Shown here in pieces: positions 9,543 to 18,994 of a DNA stretch of 60,081 nucleotides. Source of the stretch: Olavius algarvensis Delta 4 endosymbiont (GTDB taxonomy: Bacteria; Desulfobacterota; Desulfobacteria; Desulfobacterales; CAJINA01); NCBI GenBank assembly GCA_905176665.1, contig CAJINA010000147.1, forward strand, positions 1 through 60,081. The letters are read 5' to 3'. Positions within the stretch are counted from its first letter, which is position 1. Each line of letters opens with the position of its first letter. A program made the translations under genes and the position numbers. The notes under the pieces are model-generated. The model was not told where the DNA came from and searched no databases. It saw only the letters and a list, made by a program, of their open reading frames with translations.

Positions 9543-11063
9543 ATGATACTGTTCATAAATCCACCGGTCTCAAAACCCAGTGAACCGCCGGCCGGGATTG
9601 CCCGCCTGGCCGGGGCGCTGCGTCACAGCGGCCTGAATTGCCGGGCAGTCGATGCCAATATCGGTGGGCTGCAGTATCTGCTGGAACGACCCATTGAAGC
9701 GGAGGACACGTGGAGTCGACGCGCGTTCAAAAATCGAGACGCAAATGTTCGTCTTTTACAGGATCCGGCCGGATATGAATCTTTCGATCGATACAAAAGG
9801 GCCGTGGCCGACATTGGGCGCGCCCTTGAAAAAGCGGTGCCGAATGAACGCGTGCGGGTGGGCCTGGCCAACTACCAGGATCATGCGCTTTCGCCGGTGC
9901 GCAGCCGGGATCTGCGAAAATCCGCCGCCTTTCCGGAAAAGAACCCATTTTATCCCTACTACCGTGACAACGTATTGCCCTTGGCCCTGGATCCCGCGGT
10001 GGATGTTGTCGGTATTTCCCTGGGTTTTCTCTCGCAGGCCCTGTGTGGTTTCGCCCTGATCGGTCTTTTGAAAAAAGAGCGGCCGGAATTGACCATCATC
10101 CTGGGGGGCGGACTGATTACCTCCTGGATATGCCGGCCGGACTGGCATAACCCGTTTGCAGACCTGGTGGACCACATGGTCGCCGGCCCCGGGGAAGCTG
10201 CGTTGTTAAACCTGTTGGCTCGTGAACACAGGGCAGCAGCATATACGCCCGATTATCGTGATTTTGCCGAAAACCGATATTTCAGTCCGGGTTTTGTCCT
10301 GCCCTATAGCGCCTCCAGTGGCTGCTACTGGCAACGCTGTTCGTTTTGCCCGGAGCGCGCCGAGCAGAATCCCTGGGCGCCCGTCCCGGTCGCGCAGGCG
10401 GTGTCCGACCTGAAAAAGTTGGTGGATCTACACAAGCCGATTCTGGTGCACCTGCTGGACAACGCCCTGCAGCCGGCCCTGTTGAAAGCCTTGTCAGAAG
10501 ACCCCATCGGCGTGCAGTGGTATGGTTTTGTCCGTTTTACCCGCCAGTTGGAAGACCCCGTGTTCTGCCGTCGGCTCAGGGACAGCGGCTGCCGCATGTT
10601 GAAACTCGGGCTGGAATCGGGAGATCAGTCTGTACTGAAAGCACTCGAAAAGGGGACCAACCTGACCGCAGCTGGGAAAATCCTCGCCAACCTCAGGCAG
10701 GCCGGCATTGCCGCTTATGTCTACTTGCTGTTCGGTACCCCGGCCGAGGATCAACAGGCTGCCGAAAAGACCTTGAACTTCACGGCCACCCACAGTGCAT
10801 CCATAGGTTTTTTAAACCTGGCAATCTTCAATCTGCCCCTGAACAGTCCCGATGCCGATGGGATCACCACCCGGGAATTTTATAGCGGCGATTTGAGCTT
10901 CTACCAGGAATTCGAACACCCCCACGGATGGGATCGTGCCCGGGTACGCGGGTTTCTTGAAAAGAGATTTAAAAGGCACCCTCGGATTGCACCGATTGTG
11001 AGGCGGGATCCACCCATCTTTACCTCGAACCACGCACCCTTTTTTACAAGCCCGTTAGGCTGA
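9543..11063 (+). CDS. B12-binding-type radical SAM protein
   Basis: 506 residues, ATG at 9543 with GGGAAG just upstream. Residues 1-230 form a cobalamin-binding-like Rossmann part (ILFINPPVSKPSEPPAGIARLAGAL; DVVGISLGFLSQALCG; LTIILGGGLIT). The radical SAM core follows from about 250 with the cluster motif C261-YWQR-C266-SF-C269, a CX4CX2C spacing instead of the classic CX3CX2C. Further core motifs are ILVHLLDNALQP, MLKLGLESGDQSVLKALEKG and AAYVYLLFGTPAE. Such proteins catalyse methylation or rearrangement with SAM and often B12; the substrate cannot be told. The classic B12 ligand motif DxHxxG is not evident, so cobalamin binding is uncertain. It stands alone, divergent from parE, with no RiPP precursor or biosynthetic partner visible nearby. 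Confidence 0.8.
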   Translation: MILFINPPVSKPSEPPAGIARLAGALRHSGLNCRAVDANIGGLQYLLERPIEAEDTWSRRAFKNRDANVRLLQDPAGYESFDRYKRAVADIGRALEKAVPNERVRVGLANYQDHALSPVRSRDLRKSAAFPEKNPFYPYYRDNVLPLALDPAVDVVGISLGFLSQALCGFALIGLLKKERPELTIILGGGLITSWICRPDWHNPFADLVDHMVAGPGEAALLNLLAREHRAAAYTPDYRDFAENRYFSPGFVLPYSASSGCYWQRCSFCPERAEQNPWAPVPVAQAVSDLKKLVDLHKPILVHLLDNALQPALLKALSEDPIGVQWYGFVRFTRQLEDPVFCRRLRDSGCRMLKLGLESGDQSVLKALEKGTNLTAAGKILANLRQAGIAAYVYLLFGTPAEDQQAAEKTLNFTATHSASIGFLNLAIFNLPLNSPDADGITTREFYSGDLSFYQEFEHPHGWDRARVRGFLEKRFKRHPRIAPIVRRDPPIFTSNHAPFFTSPLG

Positions 11064-11087
11064 AGGTAGAAGGTATAAGGTGGAAGG

Positions 11088-12083
11088 TCAGTCGGTCGGA
11101 CCAGGTTTCACCGTATACTCTCGGATAGACGCTATCGCGTCCCGGGCCGCTTCACGCAGATCTTCATTGTCGGCGGCGGCTGCCACACTTTCCAGAAAGG
11201 GCAGGTTGGGCGGGGCGCCTGATTCTCCAATGACATGAAGAATATCCCCCTGCACGGTTTCGTTGACATCCGCAAACCGCTTTTCAAGGGCGGGGATCAG
11301 CGTGCCGGCCAGGGGGCGGTCTTCCCAGGCGATTTCTTCGGCGACTACCATGGCTCCCAGCCGGATGGACCAAAGGTCGTGGGTAATTAAATTGATGAGC
11401 GCGGGGAATACGGTTTGAGCCTTTATCATCATCTGGGCCAGGTCGGCTGCCCGGCCGTCATCAATAAAACTACGCAGGGTCAGGGGCCCCAGTTTGACCG
11501 GGTCGCGATTGATAATGGTATCCGTTAATTCGTTCATGTCGACGGAGCCGGTCCGGCGGAAATCAGTGTCGAGCATCACCGTCGGAACTGATTTTATCCG
11601 GGCCATGTCGGCCAGGTCCGTGAAAAGCGTGCCGTCAATGACGGTGATAGAGATATTGTGGTTGGCCTGGATCATGGGCAGCAATTGACCGACTGTCTGC
11701 GGGCAATGCGGGCATTGCGGGGCGATGTAAATATCCAGATGGGCCGGAACCGTGAGTGCTTCAAGGGCATGGGCACCCGCGGCGGGCGGATCAGATTTCT
11801 GATCCATCTGGCTGGCAGCCGTTTCCAGAAAGGGGCCGAGCTCCGGACCCAGCGGGACGGCCTGGTACTTCAAGCGCCGGCCGATCACAATGGCCGCCTT
11901 TTCGGCATCCGTATCCGGAGGTCGGTTTTTAATGGTCACGCCCGGTCCGCAATCGGTGAGCTGCTGGCAGAACCGTTCCAGCGCTTTGGCCTGGACGCTG
12001 CCGTCGTTTATCAGTTCCAGCTCACACGAGCCGCCGCTGGCTGTCAGCCAGGCGGCAATCTGCTTTTGCTCGGTAGAATTCAT
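11088..12083 (-). CDS. Glutaredoxin/thioredoxin-fold protein with C-terminal HEAT-like repeats
   Basis: 331 residues, ATG at 12083. Residues about 1-95 look like a first redox-inactive thioredoxin-type fold (as in the AhpF N-terminal domain and PDO proteins). Residues 115-195 form a second one with the active site C124-P-H-C127 (IAPQCPHCPQTVGQLLP) and the cis-Pro segment KSVPTVMLD. Residues 210-325 are helical repeats (SIRLGAMVVAEEIAWEDRP; LIPALEKRFADVNETVQGDILHVIGESG; NLPFLESVAAAADNEDLREAARDAIASI) of HEAT/PBS type. No signal peptide, so cytoplasmic. Probably a thiol-disulfide reductase that docks a partner through the HEAT part. It lies 4 bases upstream of the htpX stop-codon end, so the two genes are likely cotranscribed (htpX first). 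Confidence 0.8.
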   Translation of the reverse strand: MNSTEQKQIAAWLTASGGSCELELINDGSVQAKALERFCQQLTDCGPGVTIKNRPPDTDAEKAAIVIGRRLKYQAVPLGPELGPFLETAASQMDQKSDPPAAGAHALEALTVPAHLDIYIAPQCPHCPQTVGQLLPMIQANHNISITVIDGTLFTDLADMARIKSVPTVMLDTDFRRTGSVDMNELTDTIINRDPVKLGPLTLRSFIDDGRAADLAQMMIKAQTVFPALINLITHDLWSIRLGAMVVAEEIAWEDRPLAGTLIPALEKRFADVNETVQGDILHVIGESGAPPNLPFLESVAAAADNEDLREAARDAIASIREYTVKPGPTD

Positions 12084-12087
12084 AGTA

Positions 12088-13011
12088 TCACCCGGATAGC
12101 CGGTCCCAGAAGGCCGCCCCTTCGGATTGCCGCCGGCCCGGTCCGCTGCCTGAGGGGGGGGCGGCCGGACGAGAGCCGTTCAACCGCGCAACCCGTTCTT
12201 CAATCGGTGGATGGGTTGAAAATAGGCTGGATAGTTTCTGGGCTGAAAGGGGGTTCACAATGAACATGTGGGCCGTGGAGGGATTGGCATCCATGACCCG
12301 GCTGCGGCTGTAGGCGCCCAGTTTTTCGAGCGCCCGGGCCAGGCCGTCCGGGCGGCCGGCAATGGCAGCCCCGGTACTGTCGGCCAGGTATTCGCGTGAA
12401 CGGGAGATGGCCATCTGGATCAGCATGGCAGCCATGGGTGCGATAATGGACATGGCAATCACACCGAATATCCCCATGCCGCCTTCATCGTCATCCGAAC
12501 GCATGCCGCCGAAAATAGCCCCCCAACGGGCCATGCTGGCCAGCATCATAATCGCCCCGGCCATGGTGGCGGCGATGGTGCCGATCAAAATGTCCCGGTT
12601 CTTCACGTGGGCCAGTTCATGGGCGAGAACACCTTCGATTTCATCCCGGTCCATCAGGTTCATCAGGCCCCGGGTGACAGCCACGGCAGCGTTGTCCGGG
12701 TTGCGGCCGGTGGCAAAGGCATTGGGCTGGTCCTGGGGAATGATATAGACCTTGGGCATGGGCAGGCCGGCGCGGTTGGCCAGAATCCGGACGGTTTCAT
12801 AGAGCTCCGGAGCTTCTCCGGCCGTGATCGGCTGGGCCCGGTACATTTTCAGGACCAGTTTATCCGAATACCAGTAGCTGAAAAAGTTCATGCCGCCGGC
12901 GAAAATCAAGGCGATAAACATGCCCTGGCGGCCGCCCAGCAGCTGTCCGATGACCAGGATGAAAGCTGTCATTGCGGCCAGCAAGACAGCCGTTCGAAAT
13001 TGATTTCCCAT
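12088..13011 (-). CDS. htpX: HtpX-family membrane zinc metalloprotease
   Basis: 307 residues, ATG at 13011, family-typical length. N-terminal transmembrane segments (about 8-27 and 30-47), the cytoplasmic substrate-entry region ([32 protein letters not shown]), the zinc motif H131-E-L-A-H135, two further membrane segments (about 145-160 and 175-197) and the third-ligand motif [11 protein letters not shown]. HtpX degrades misfolded inner-membrane proteins alongside FtsH. The C-terminus carries the [14 protein letters not shown] signature and ends in a Pro/Gly-rich tail. First gene of a leftward pair with the thioredoxin-HEAT protein, a possible envelope or redox quality-control pairing. Confidence 0.95.
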   Translation of the reverse strand: MGNQFRTAVLLAAMTAFILVIGQLLGGRQGMFIALIFAGGMNFFSYWYSDKLVLKMYRAQPITAGEAPELYETVRILANRAGLPMPKVYIIPQDQPNAFATGRNPDNAAVAVTRGLMNLMDRDEIEGVLAHELAHVKNRDILIGTIAATMAGAIMMLASMARWGAIFGGMRSDDDEGGMGIFGVIAMSIIAPMAAMLIQMAISRSREYLADSTGAAIAGRPDGLARALEKLGAYSRSRVMDANPSTAHMFIVNPLSAQKLSSLFSTHPPIEERVARLNGSRPAAPPSGSGPGRRQSEGAAFWDRLSG

Positions 13012-13205
13012 GTGTTGCGGTTTCCTTTCAATAGAGTTGCCAGCCTCATTGGGTCCTTTGATATTACCGGTTCAATATAGTGCTGTTCATTTAAAAATCA
13101 AGACAAATAGGCCCTGAACGATGCTTGACGGAACCCGACCGGGTCGCATATACTTCAGGAACCCAAAAATACGCTCAACGCCACAGAAGCCGAAAAGGAT
13201 GAACC

Positions 13206-14558
13206 ATGACGCTAACACCCCTGACAGCCGTTACCCCGGTAGACGGTCGGTACCGGCGGGCCACCCAGGCCCTGGCGGACTACTTTTCCGAAGGCGCCTT
13301 GATTAAATATCGGGTCAAGGTCGAGATTGAATATTTTATTGCGCTGTGTCAAGTGCCCCTGCCCCAACTGGAGGCTTTCGATGCTGCTAAATTCGACCTG
13401 CTGCGCGATATCTACCGGAATTTTTCCGAGGCGGACGCACAGACCGTCAAAGATACTGAAAAGGTGACCAATCATGACGTCAAGGCCGTGGAATACTTTG
13501 TGAAGGAACAGTTCGATGCCCTGGGATTGTCGCCGTTCAAGGAGTTTATCCATTTCGGCCTGACATCCCAGGACATTAACAATACCGCGGTGCCCTGTTC
13601 CCTCAAGGATGCCTGGCAACAGGTAATGCAGCCAGTGCTAGATGAGGCGCTGGGTGTGCTGACGGAAAAAGCCCGGGAATGGAAAGAAGTGCCCATGCTG
13701 GCGCGGACCCACGGACAGCCGGCCTCTCCCACCAGCCTGGGGAAGGAGTTGTACGTGTTCGTCGACCGGCTGCGCGGACAGGTCCAACAGCTTGCCCAGG
13801 TTCCCTATGCCGCCAAGTTCGGGGGCGCTACCGGGAACTTCAATGCCCACCAGGTGGCCTATCCGCAAATTGACTGGATCGCTTTCGGTGACCGCCTGGT
13901 GAACGATGTGCTGGGGCTGCAGCGTACCCGGGTGACAACCCAGATCGAACCTTATGACAACCTGGCGGCCTTCTGCCACGCGCTGATGCGGATCAATACC
14001 ATCCTGATCGACCTGGATCGGGACATCTGGACCTATATCTCCATGAATTATTTCAAGCAGAAGATAAAAAAAGGCGAGATCGGCTCTTCGGCCATGCCCC
14101 ACAAAGTCAATCCAATCGATTTTGAAAATTCAGAAGGCAACCTGGGGGTGGCGAATGCCATCTTGGGCCACCTGGCGGAAAAGCTGCCGATTTCAAGGCT
14201 GCAGAGGGATCTGACCGACTCTACCGTGACCCGCAATATCGGTGTGCCTTTGGGGCATAGCCTCATTTCCATCAAATCGCTGCTGCGTGGACTGGACAAA
14301 TTAATTATCAATGAAGCTGCCCTGCAGGCGGACCTGGAAGACAATTGGGCCGTGGTGGCCGAGGCGCTGCAAACCATACTGCGGCGGGAGGGTTATCCCA
14401 AGCCTTATGAAGCCCTGTTGGATCTGACCCGGACCAACACCACCATTGGCCCGGAAACTATCCGGACCTTTATCGACGGACTGGATGTAACCGACGAGAT
14501 CAAAGCCGAGTTAAAGAAAATAACGCCGGCCAATTATACCGGCATCTATGCTTTCTAA
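13206..14558 (+). CDS. purB: Adenylosuccinate lyase
   Basis: 450 residues, ATG at 13206 with AAAAGGATG before it. Catalyses two fumarate-releasing steps in purine synthesis: SAICAR to AICAR and adenylosuccinate to AMP. Motifs: TSQDINNTAVPCSLKDAW, MLARTHGQPASPTSLGKEL, and the fumarase/aspartase superfamily loop GSSAMPHKVNPIDFENSEGN with the catalytic Ser. Length and motifs (ENSEGNLGVAN) match the E. coli-type PurB subgroup. A second rightward gene (methyltransferase) begins 20 bases after its stop, so they are probably cotranscribed. Confidence 0.96.
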   Translation: MTLTPLTAVTPVDGRYRRATQALADYFSEGALIKYRVKVEIEYFIALCQVPLPQLEAFDAAKFDLLRDIYRNFSEADAQTVKDTEKVTNHDVKAVEYFVKEQFDALGLSPFKEFIHFGLTSQDINNTAVPCSLKDAWQQVMQPVLDEALGVLTEKAREWKEVPMLARTHGQPASPTSLGKELYVFVDRLRGQVQQLAQVPYAAKFGGATGNFNAHQVAYPQIDWIAFGDRLVNDVLGLQRTRVTTQIEPYDNLAAFCHALMRINTILIDLDRDIWTYISMNYFKQKIKKGEIGSSAMPHKVNPIDFENSEGNLGVANAILGHLAEKLPISRLQRDLTDSTVTRNIGVPLGHSLISIKSLLRGLDKLIINEAALQADLEDNWAVVAEALQTILRREGYPKPYEALLDLTRTNTTIGPETIRTFIDGLDVTDEIKAELKKITPANYTGIYAF

Positions 14559-14578
14559 AATCTGAATGGAGTCTATCG

Positions 14579-15190
14579 ATGGGGTTGCGCACCAAAACCA
14601 AAGCGTTTCTATTAAAGACGCTGACCAAAAAAGATGTGGCCGCCCTGCATGTGCGCTGGGATGAACTCTACGGTCCCTTTGACAATACTGATTACGACCA
14701 GCACTTCATCAGCGGGCTGCCCAGCGAATCAGGTGTTTACCATGGTGAAATCATCAAGTGGGCGCTTGACCTGGGTCCGCAGCGGGTGCTTTTCGCCGGC
14801 GAAAACAGACAGACCGCGGCACAGCTGAATGAAATCATCCGGGCCGGCGAGGTCTACACCGCCGGACTGGCCGATACAGATTACCGCTGGAACTTTGAAA
14901 AAGGTGCCCCGGCCATAGACCGGGACTTTGACCTGGTTGTCAGCCAGGCGATTTTAGAGCACCTGCTCAACCCGTATAAACATATCGAAGATTTGAGTGC
15001 GCTGCTCAGACCCCAAGGATATCTGATCGTACATACCGTTATGCCCGGCTTTCCCTACCACCGGCACCCGATCGATTCCGTTCGGTTTTTCCCGGACTGG
15101 TTCGAAGAGACAGCACAGCGTGTTAACCTGGAGGCAGTCAAGAAAAGGATCAACGATACGCATATTTTCTATATGTACCAAAAATCATGA
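14579..15190 (+). CDS. Class I SAM-dependent methyltransferase-like protein
   Basis: 203 residues, ATG at 14579 with GGAG upstream. The C-terminal half shows the methyltransferase type-11 pattern: DFDLVVSQAILEHLLNPYKHIEDLSALLRPQGYLIVHTVMP, then RFFPDWFEETAQRVNLEAVKKRI. The usual glycine-rich SAM loop (GxGxG) near residue 65-70 is replaced by VLFAGENRQTAAQLNEI, so cofactor binding is either divergent or lost. The N-terminal 60 residues are helical and charged. Substrate unknown. Sits 20 bases downstream of purB in the same direction. Confidence 0.65.
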   Translation: MGLRTKTKAFLLKTLTKKDVAALHVRWDELYGPFDNTDYDQHFISGLPSESGVYHGEIIKWALDLGPQRVLFAGENRQTAAQLNEIIRAGEVYTAGLADTDYRWNFEKGAPAIDRDFDLVVSQAILEHLLNPYKHIEDLSALLRPQGYLIVHTVMPGFPYHRHPIDSVRFFPDWFEETAQRVNLEAVKKRINDTHIFYMYQKS

Positions 15191-15334
15191 AGTGTTCACC
15201 CAGCTTAGGGTTTTATCAAAGTTCAGATCCAATACCGGTTTCGATTCAGGCTGAAACCCGAAAGTAGAGTTTGCTTCGTAAGGATTTTTCCAGGCATTAG
15301 GTAACAAGCAAGTACACCCATACAAGCAAGGGCT

Positions 15335-17818
15335 ATGAACTCCCAAGACCACACCTGGAAACCGTTGCAGGCCGACAAATTAAATGAAATTGCCGGCCTG
15401 TTCGACGACCTGTTCCCGGCCGAACGTTGCGGGAGCCTGGCCGCCGACATCACCGCCTACTGGGTGCAGATGTTAAAGGCGGTCTGGCAGGGTAAAGCCG
15501 CTGCGATTCAAGAAAAGGATAAACGCTATACGCCCCGGGACCCACTGTCGCGGATACGGCAGAAGACAGTTGTGGTCACTTATGCCGACAGCGTGGGGAC
15601 CCGGGGAGAAACCTCCCTGGATACCTTGGATGCCTTCTTGAAATCCCATTTTCCCGCCCTGGGCGGGATGCATATGCTGCCGGCCTGCCAGGTGGTGGCG
15701 ACCCGCTTCAACGACGGCTATTTTTCCCAGGTGGTCCGCAATACCACGCACCCGGCCTTCGGCAGCAATGCGAAATTCGCCGCCATGATGGCCGACTACT
15801 ATTCCATGGCGGATTTTGTGCTCAACCATGTGGATATCGAAAACCCTGACTTTCAAGCTTACCTGGAGGGCGATGACGAGCGGGGAGAGTGCTTCTTTGT
15901 CTTCTCCGAACAAGAGTACCAGCGCCGGCTCGCCAATGGTGATTTCGAACGGATTTTCAGACCCCGCCCCTTCCCCCTTTTCTCAATTTACCGGCGCAGG
16001 CCGACCGACGACAAGTATGCTGAAATGGAGCGGTCGGAACAAATAGAACATTTGACGGCCTTGACCGGAAATCGACTGCCGGCACCGGTGGCTGGTCTGC
16101 TCGTGATCTTCAACCTGCTCAAAAACGACCAGATGCTGCTGGACGAGGAGTATCGCGTTGTCACCCGATTTCGGGAATACCTGCAAGACCAGGGCACCGT
16201 CGATCCGGCTACCATCTTTGTGGTTTCCCAAACCCAGGAAACCAATCAGGTCCCGTATATTCTGGCGAAACGCATACAAACCCCGCGGGATTTGCTGGAA
16301 GCCATGGGGTTTGAGCCGGCGGAAGCGGGGGAACTCGCCGGCATATTTAGCCGGCATGCCCAGACCATCTTCGGGGAAGAGATTCGGGCCCTGACCACCT
16401 TCAGCCATGTGCAGGTGGATCTGAATACCGGCACCTTGCCGGGTCTGAAAATGCTGGCCGATGATTTTGCCTGGTACCTGGGGCTGGACCTGGATATGCT
16501 GCGCCTGGATGCCGCCAATTTTGCCTTCAAACGCTGGAAGACAACCTGTTTCGGCCTGCCGGAAGTAAAAGGCTTGATGCAGATTCTCTATCTCTCCATG
16601 GAGTGTGTCGCCCCCCGCATGGTGGCCAACCTGGAGGTCAATGATCAGCTTTCGGCAGTCTTGGAGCAGATGGCCGACAAGCAGGCCCCGCCGCCGATGA
16701 TGTATGATTTCCACCTGGCCGGCATGTTGCCGGCCGCCTTCATCACCGGCCAGGCCGGAATGTTCAAGCGGATCTTTGCGAAAATTGCCGCATATGAGAT
16801 TGATCCGGACAGCATCCGCTTCAGCCTGGCTGAGAGCCACGACGGGAAATCCGTGCGCGGCAGCCTGGACCTGCTCACCCTGGCGGAAAGACAAGCCGTG
16901 GCAGATACGGTGGTGCAAAACGGTGGCCGGATCAAGTATAAAGGGGTTCCCCGGAGGCAATATCTGGAGACTGAATTCAAGGAAGTCTGCCGGGAAGCCG
17001 GCCTGGATTTCGATACGGCCGGGCAACAGATTTTCAAACCCGCGGTCGCGGGCGAGACCGCACGGGTGCTGGCGGATCATATCCGAGACAACGCTGCTCT
17101 TGCTTCCGCCCTGGGGATTGCCGCGGAGCGGGTCGCCTCGGATGGGGCCCTCAAATTTTTCAGCACCAAAATCCTGGAAGGCCGCGAGCCCTATGAGTTG
17201 TGCGTCGCCACCCGTGATTGTCTGCCTGCGTTAAACAACCAACAGTTGGTCGCCGCCCGCTTTCTCGCCTTCTACACCCTGGCTTTCGCCCTCATGGGTC
17301 GCAACGTCAAGTCGATCTATTTCAACGATTTGATGGGGCTGCCCAATGACTATGGGCGCATGCGCCAGACGGGCGAACTGCGGGACCTGAAGCGCACCAA
17401 ATCGAGACTGGCCGATCTGGAACAGAAACTGGCTGACCCGGCGACAGTCGCGTATGTCATTGCCAGAGGCCTGAACAACCTGATCGCCCTGGTGGATACC
17501 GACCCGGCCCTGGGCCCCCGTGGCCGGGAAGCCGCTGTCCCCGATCTTGCCGATCTTCCGTCCGGTGTGGTCGCGGTGTACTGTGCGGCCGACACCCGGT
17601 CTCTCGTGATTGTCAACCTCACAACCCATCCAAAAACCGTGACCATCAAGCCCGCCAAGTTTAAACTGCCGCCCCACCGGGCCCTGTTCGACAATCTGGG
17701 GTCCCGGTCGATACCGCCGGCCGCCAATGGGCTCGTGACGCTGGTCCTGGCACCGTTCGAACGTTACTGGATTACCAGTCAAAAAATAGACATCCCGGCC
17801 GGTTTACTTCTGCCTTAG
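15335..17818 (+). CDS. GH13 subfamily 18-like glycoside phosphorylase (sucrose-phosphorylase family), enlarged
   Basis: 827 residues, ATG at 15335. The middle shows GH13_18 landmarks in order: VVTYADSVG, LGGMHMLPA, NDGYFSQVV with THPAFGSN, MADFVLNHVDIENPDFQAY, the nucleophile region LDLDMLRLDAANFAFK, the acid/base region CFGLPEVKGLMQIL, MYDFHLAGMLPAAF, and late in the domain NVKSIYFNDLMGLPNDYGRMRQTGELRDLKR. Family members phosphorolyse sucrose, sucrose 6F-phosphate or glucosylglycerate to glucose-1-phosphate. At 827 residues it is far longer than the usual 480-600; the extra length is spread over an N-terminal helical part (1-75) and inserts around 180-330 and 520-630. The substrate is therefore open. 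Its 3' end overlaps the convergent J-domain gene by 15 bases. No transporter or trehalose/sucrose genes are adjacent. Confidence 0.75.
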   Translation: MNSQDHTWKPLQADKLNEIAGLFDDLFPAERCGSLAADITAYWVQMLKAVWQGKAAAIQEKDKRYTPRDPLSRIRQKTVVVTYADSVGTRGETSLDTLDAFLKSHFPALGGMHMLPACQVVATRFNDGYFSQVVRNTTHPAFGSNAKFAAMMADYYSMADFVLNHVDIENPDFQAYLEGDDERGECFFVFSEQEYQRRLANGDFERIFRPRPFPLFSIYRRRPTDDKYAEMERSEQIEHLTALTGNRLPAPVAGLLVIFNLLKNDQMLLDEEYRVVTRFREYLQDQGTVDPATIFVVSQTQETNQVPYILAKRIQTPRDLLEAMGFEPAEAGELAGIFSRHAQTIFGEEIRALTTFSHVQVDLNTGTLPGLKMLADDFAWYLGLDLDMLRLDAANFAFKRWKTTCFGLPEVKGLMQILYLSMECVAPRMVANLEVNDQLSAVLEQMADKQAPPPMMYDFHLAGMLPAAFITGQAGMFKRIFAKIAAYEIDPDSIRFSLAESHDGKSVRGSLDLLTLAERQAVADTVVQNGGRIKYKGVPRRQYLETEFKEVCREAGLDFDTAGQQIFKPAVAGETARVLADHIRDNAALASALGIAAERVASDGALKFFSTKILEGREPYELCVATRDCLPALNNQQLVAARFLAFYTLAFALMGRNVKSIYFNDLMGLPNDYGRMRQTGELRDLKRTKSRLADLEQKLADPATVAYVIARGLNNLIALVDTDPALGPRGREAAVPDLADLPSGVVAVYCAADTRSLVIVNLTTHPKTVTIKPAKFKLPPHRALFDNLGSRSIPPAANGLVTLVLAPFERYWITSQKIDIPAGLLLP

Positions 17819-18805
17819 TCTCTGCAAAGCAGACTGATAGGCCTCCGCAATCTTGATGAACTGATCTTGGTCGCCTCCCTGATCAGGGTGCAGCTTGATG
17901 GCCATCTTGCGATAGTGGCGCGTGAGGATGGTCGGGTCCATCTTTTTCAGGTCTTGCACGGCCAGACCCAGAGCCTGGGCAGCGGCTTTCAACCCCATGG
18001 TGGGACCCGGCCGCCGGGGAAAACGAAAACTGCGTCGGCTGCGCATGAAATCGCGGATATAGGCCGCCATGAAATCCTCTTCCGCAAAGGGATTATCGAA
18101 GTACATGATGACATATCGGATGAGGTAAGCGGGCAGAGCCGCACCTCGGGATAAACCCCTCCAAAAATTATGATCACCATTGAGTCGGCATACGGCCGCA
18201 ATAAAATGGTCATCCAGCCTGAGGCCATCCATGGCCGCTGGGAATCTTTTGGCCAGTGGTGAGGAGAAGTGGCGCTGCAGATCGAAGATCACGTAGGTGT
18301 AAATCTTGCGCTCAGCGGGTTTGAGAATCCGCTCGGCCATGAGGAAGTATTGTTCGATTTCATCCCGGGATTTGTGATCCAGAATACAAAAAAGCTTACG
18401 AGGTAGGCGGCGGATGGCGCCCTGGTCAACGATTCCCGATTTTAAAAAAAGAAGCCGCCTTTTATCGAACGGGTGTTGTTTGGTGGGGATAGGTTCGTTA
18501 GACGGTGTTTTGCAGATATTGCCCCGATGGGCGAAATGGCCGATGACCTTCCGGATTTCCGGTTTAATGAAGCCTTCCAACAGCTTCTCGAGGCGGTCAT
18601 CGATATCTGTCACGCTTTGATTCTCAAGGGCTTCGATCAACTCATCTTTGAAATAGTACGCGTGCCCGCCGGGGTATTTGATATAATTTCCGGGGTCAGG
18701 CCCGAGTTGGAAAAGTTCGCGGCTTTGCAGGTAGCCATCGGCCGGGTAGGATTCCCGCAGGCTATATGTGAAGGCGCCTTTATGTTCTGTGCGTGCCAGG
18801 TACAA
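17804..18805 (-). CDS. Protein with C-terminal J domain
   Basis: 333 residues in the open frame. The frame has no early ATG; the TTG at 18805 is the furthest start. The last 60 residues are a J domain: LKKMDPTILTRHYRKMAIKLHPDQGGDQDQFIKIAEAYQSAL with an intact HPD, so it should stimulate a DnaK ATPase. The preceding 270 residues contain no zinc finger or Gly/Phe linker and are not classical DnaJ. They are helical and basic (YRKR-type patches; HFAHRGNICKTPS). A hydrophobic stretch near ALPAYLIRYVIMYF may be buried or membrane-touching. Co-oriented with the HTH/J-like gene and MinD-like gene upstream, after a 189-base gap, suggesting a functional group. Overlaps the GH13 gene by 15 bases at its 3' end. 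Confidence 0.8.
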   Translation of the reverse strand: MYLARTEHKGAFTYSLRESYPADGYLQSRELFQLGPDPGNYIKYPGGHAYYFKDELIEALENQSVTDIDDRLEKLLEGFIKPEIRKVIGHFAHRGNICKTPSNEPIPTKQHPFDKRRLLFLKSGIVDQGAIRRLPRKLFCILDHKSRDEIEQYFLMAERILKPAERKIYTYVIFDLQRHFSSPLAKRFPAAMDGLRLDDHFIAAVCRLNGDHNFWRGLSRGAALPAYLIRYVIMYFDNPFAEEDFMAAYIRDFMRSRRSFRFPRRPGPTMGLKAAAQALGLAVQDLKKMDPTILTRHYRKMAIKLHPDQGGDQDQFIKIAEAYQSALQRLRQK

Positions 18806-18994
18806 TCATAAACCTCGGTTTTTACAATTTTGTTGCCATCCTCAGGGCCAGTGTTCTGCCCGCGCGCATCAATCTGAACCGCCCGGTGGCACCTGATCTT
18901 AAGCTTTCTTAACCACTATAGTCACTTTTTCTCTGAAGCTATAAAAAAAAGGTCATTTGCAGGGGCCCGCAGCCTGGTCCGCAGAAGGGGATCT

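Noticed and set aside
15983..17080. 365-codon open frame opposite the GH13 gene
   Set aside because: Antisense shadow of a well-supported gene; no recognisable motifs.
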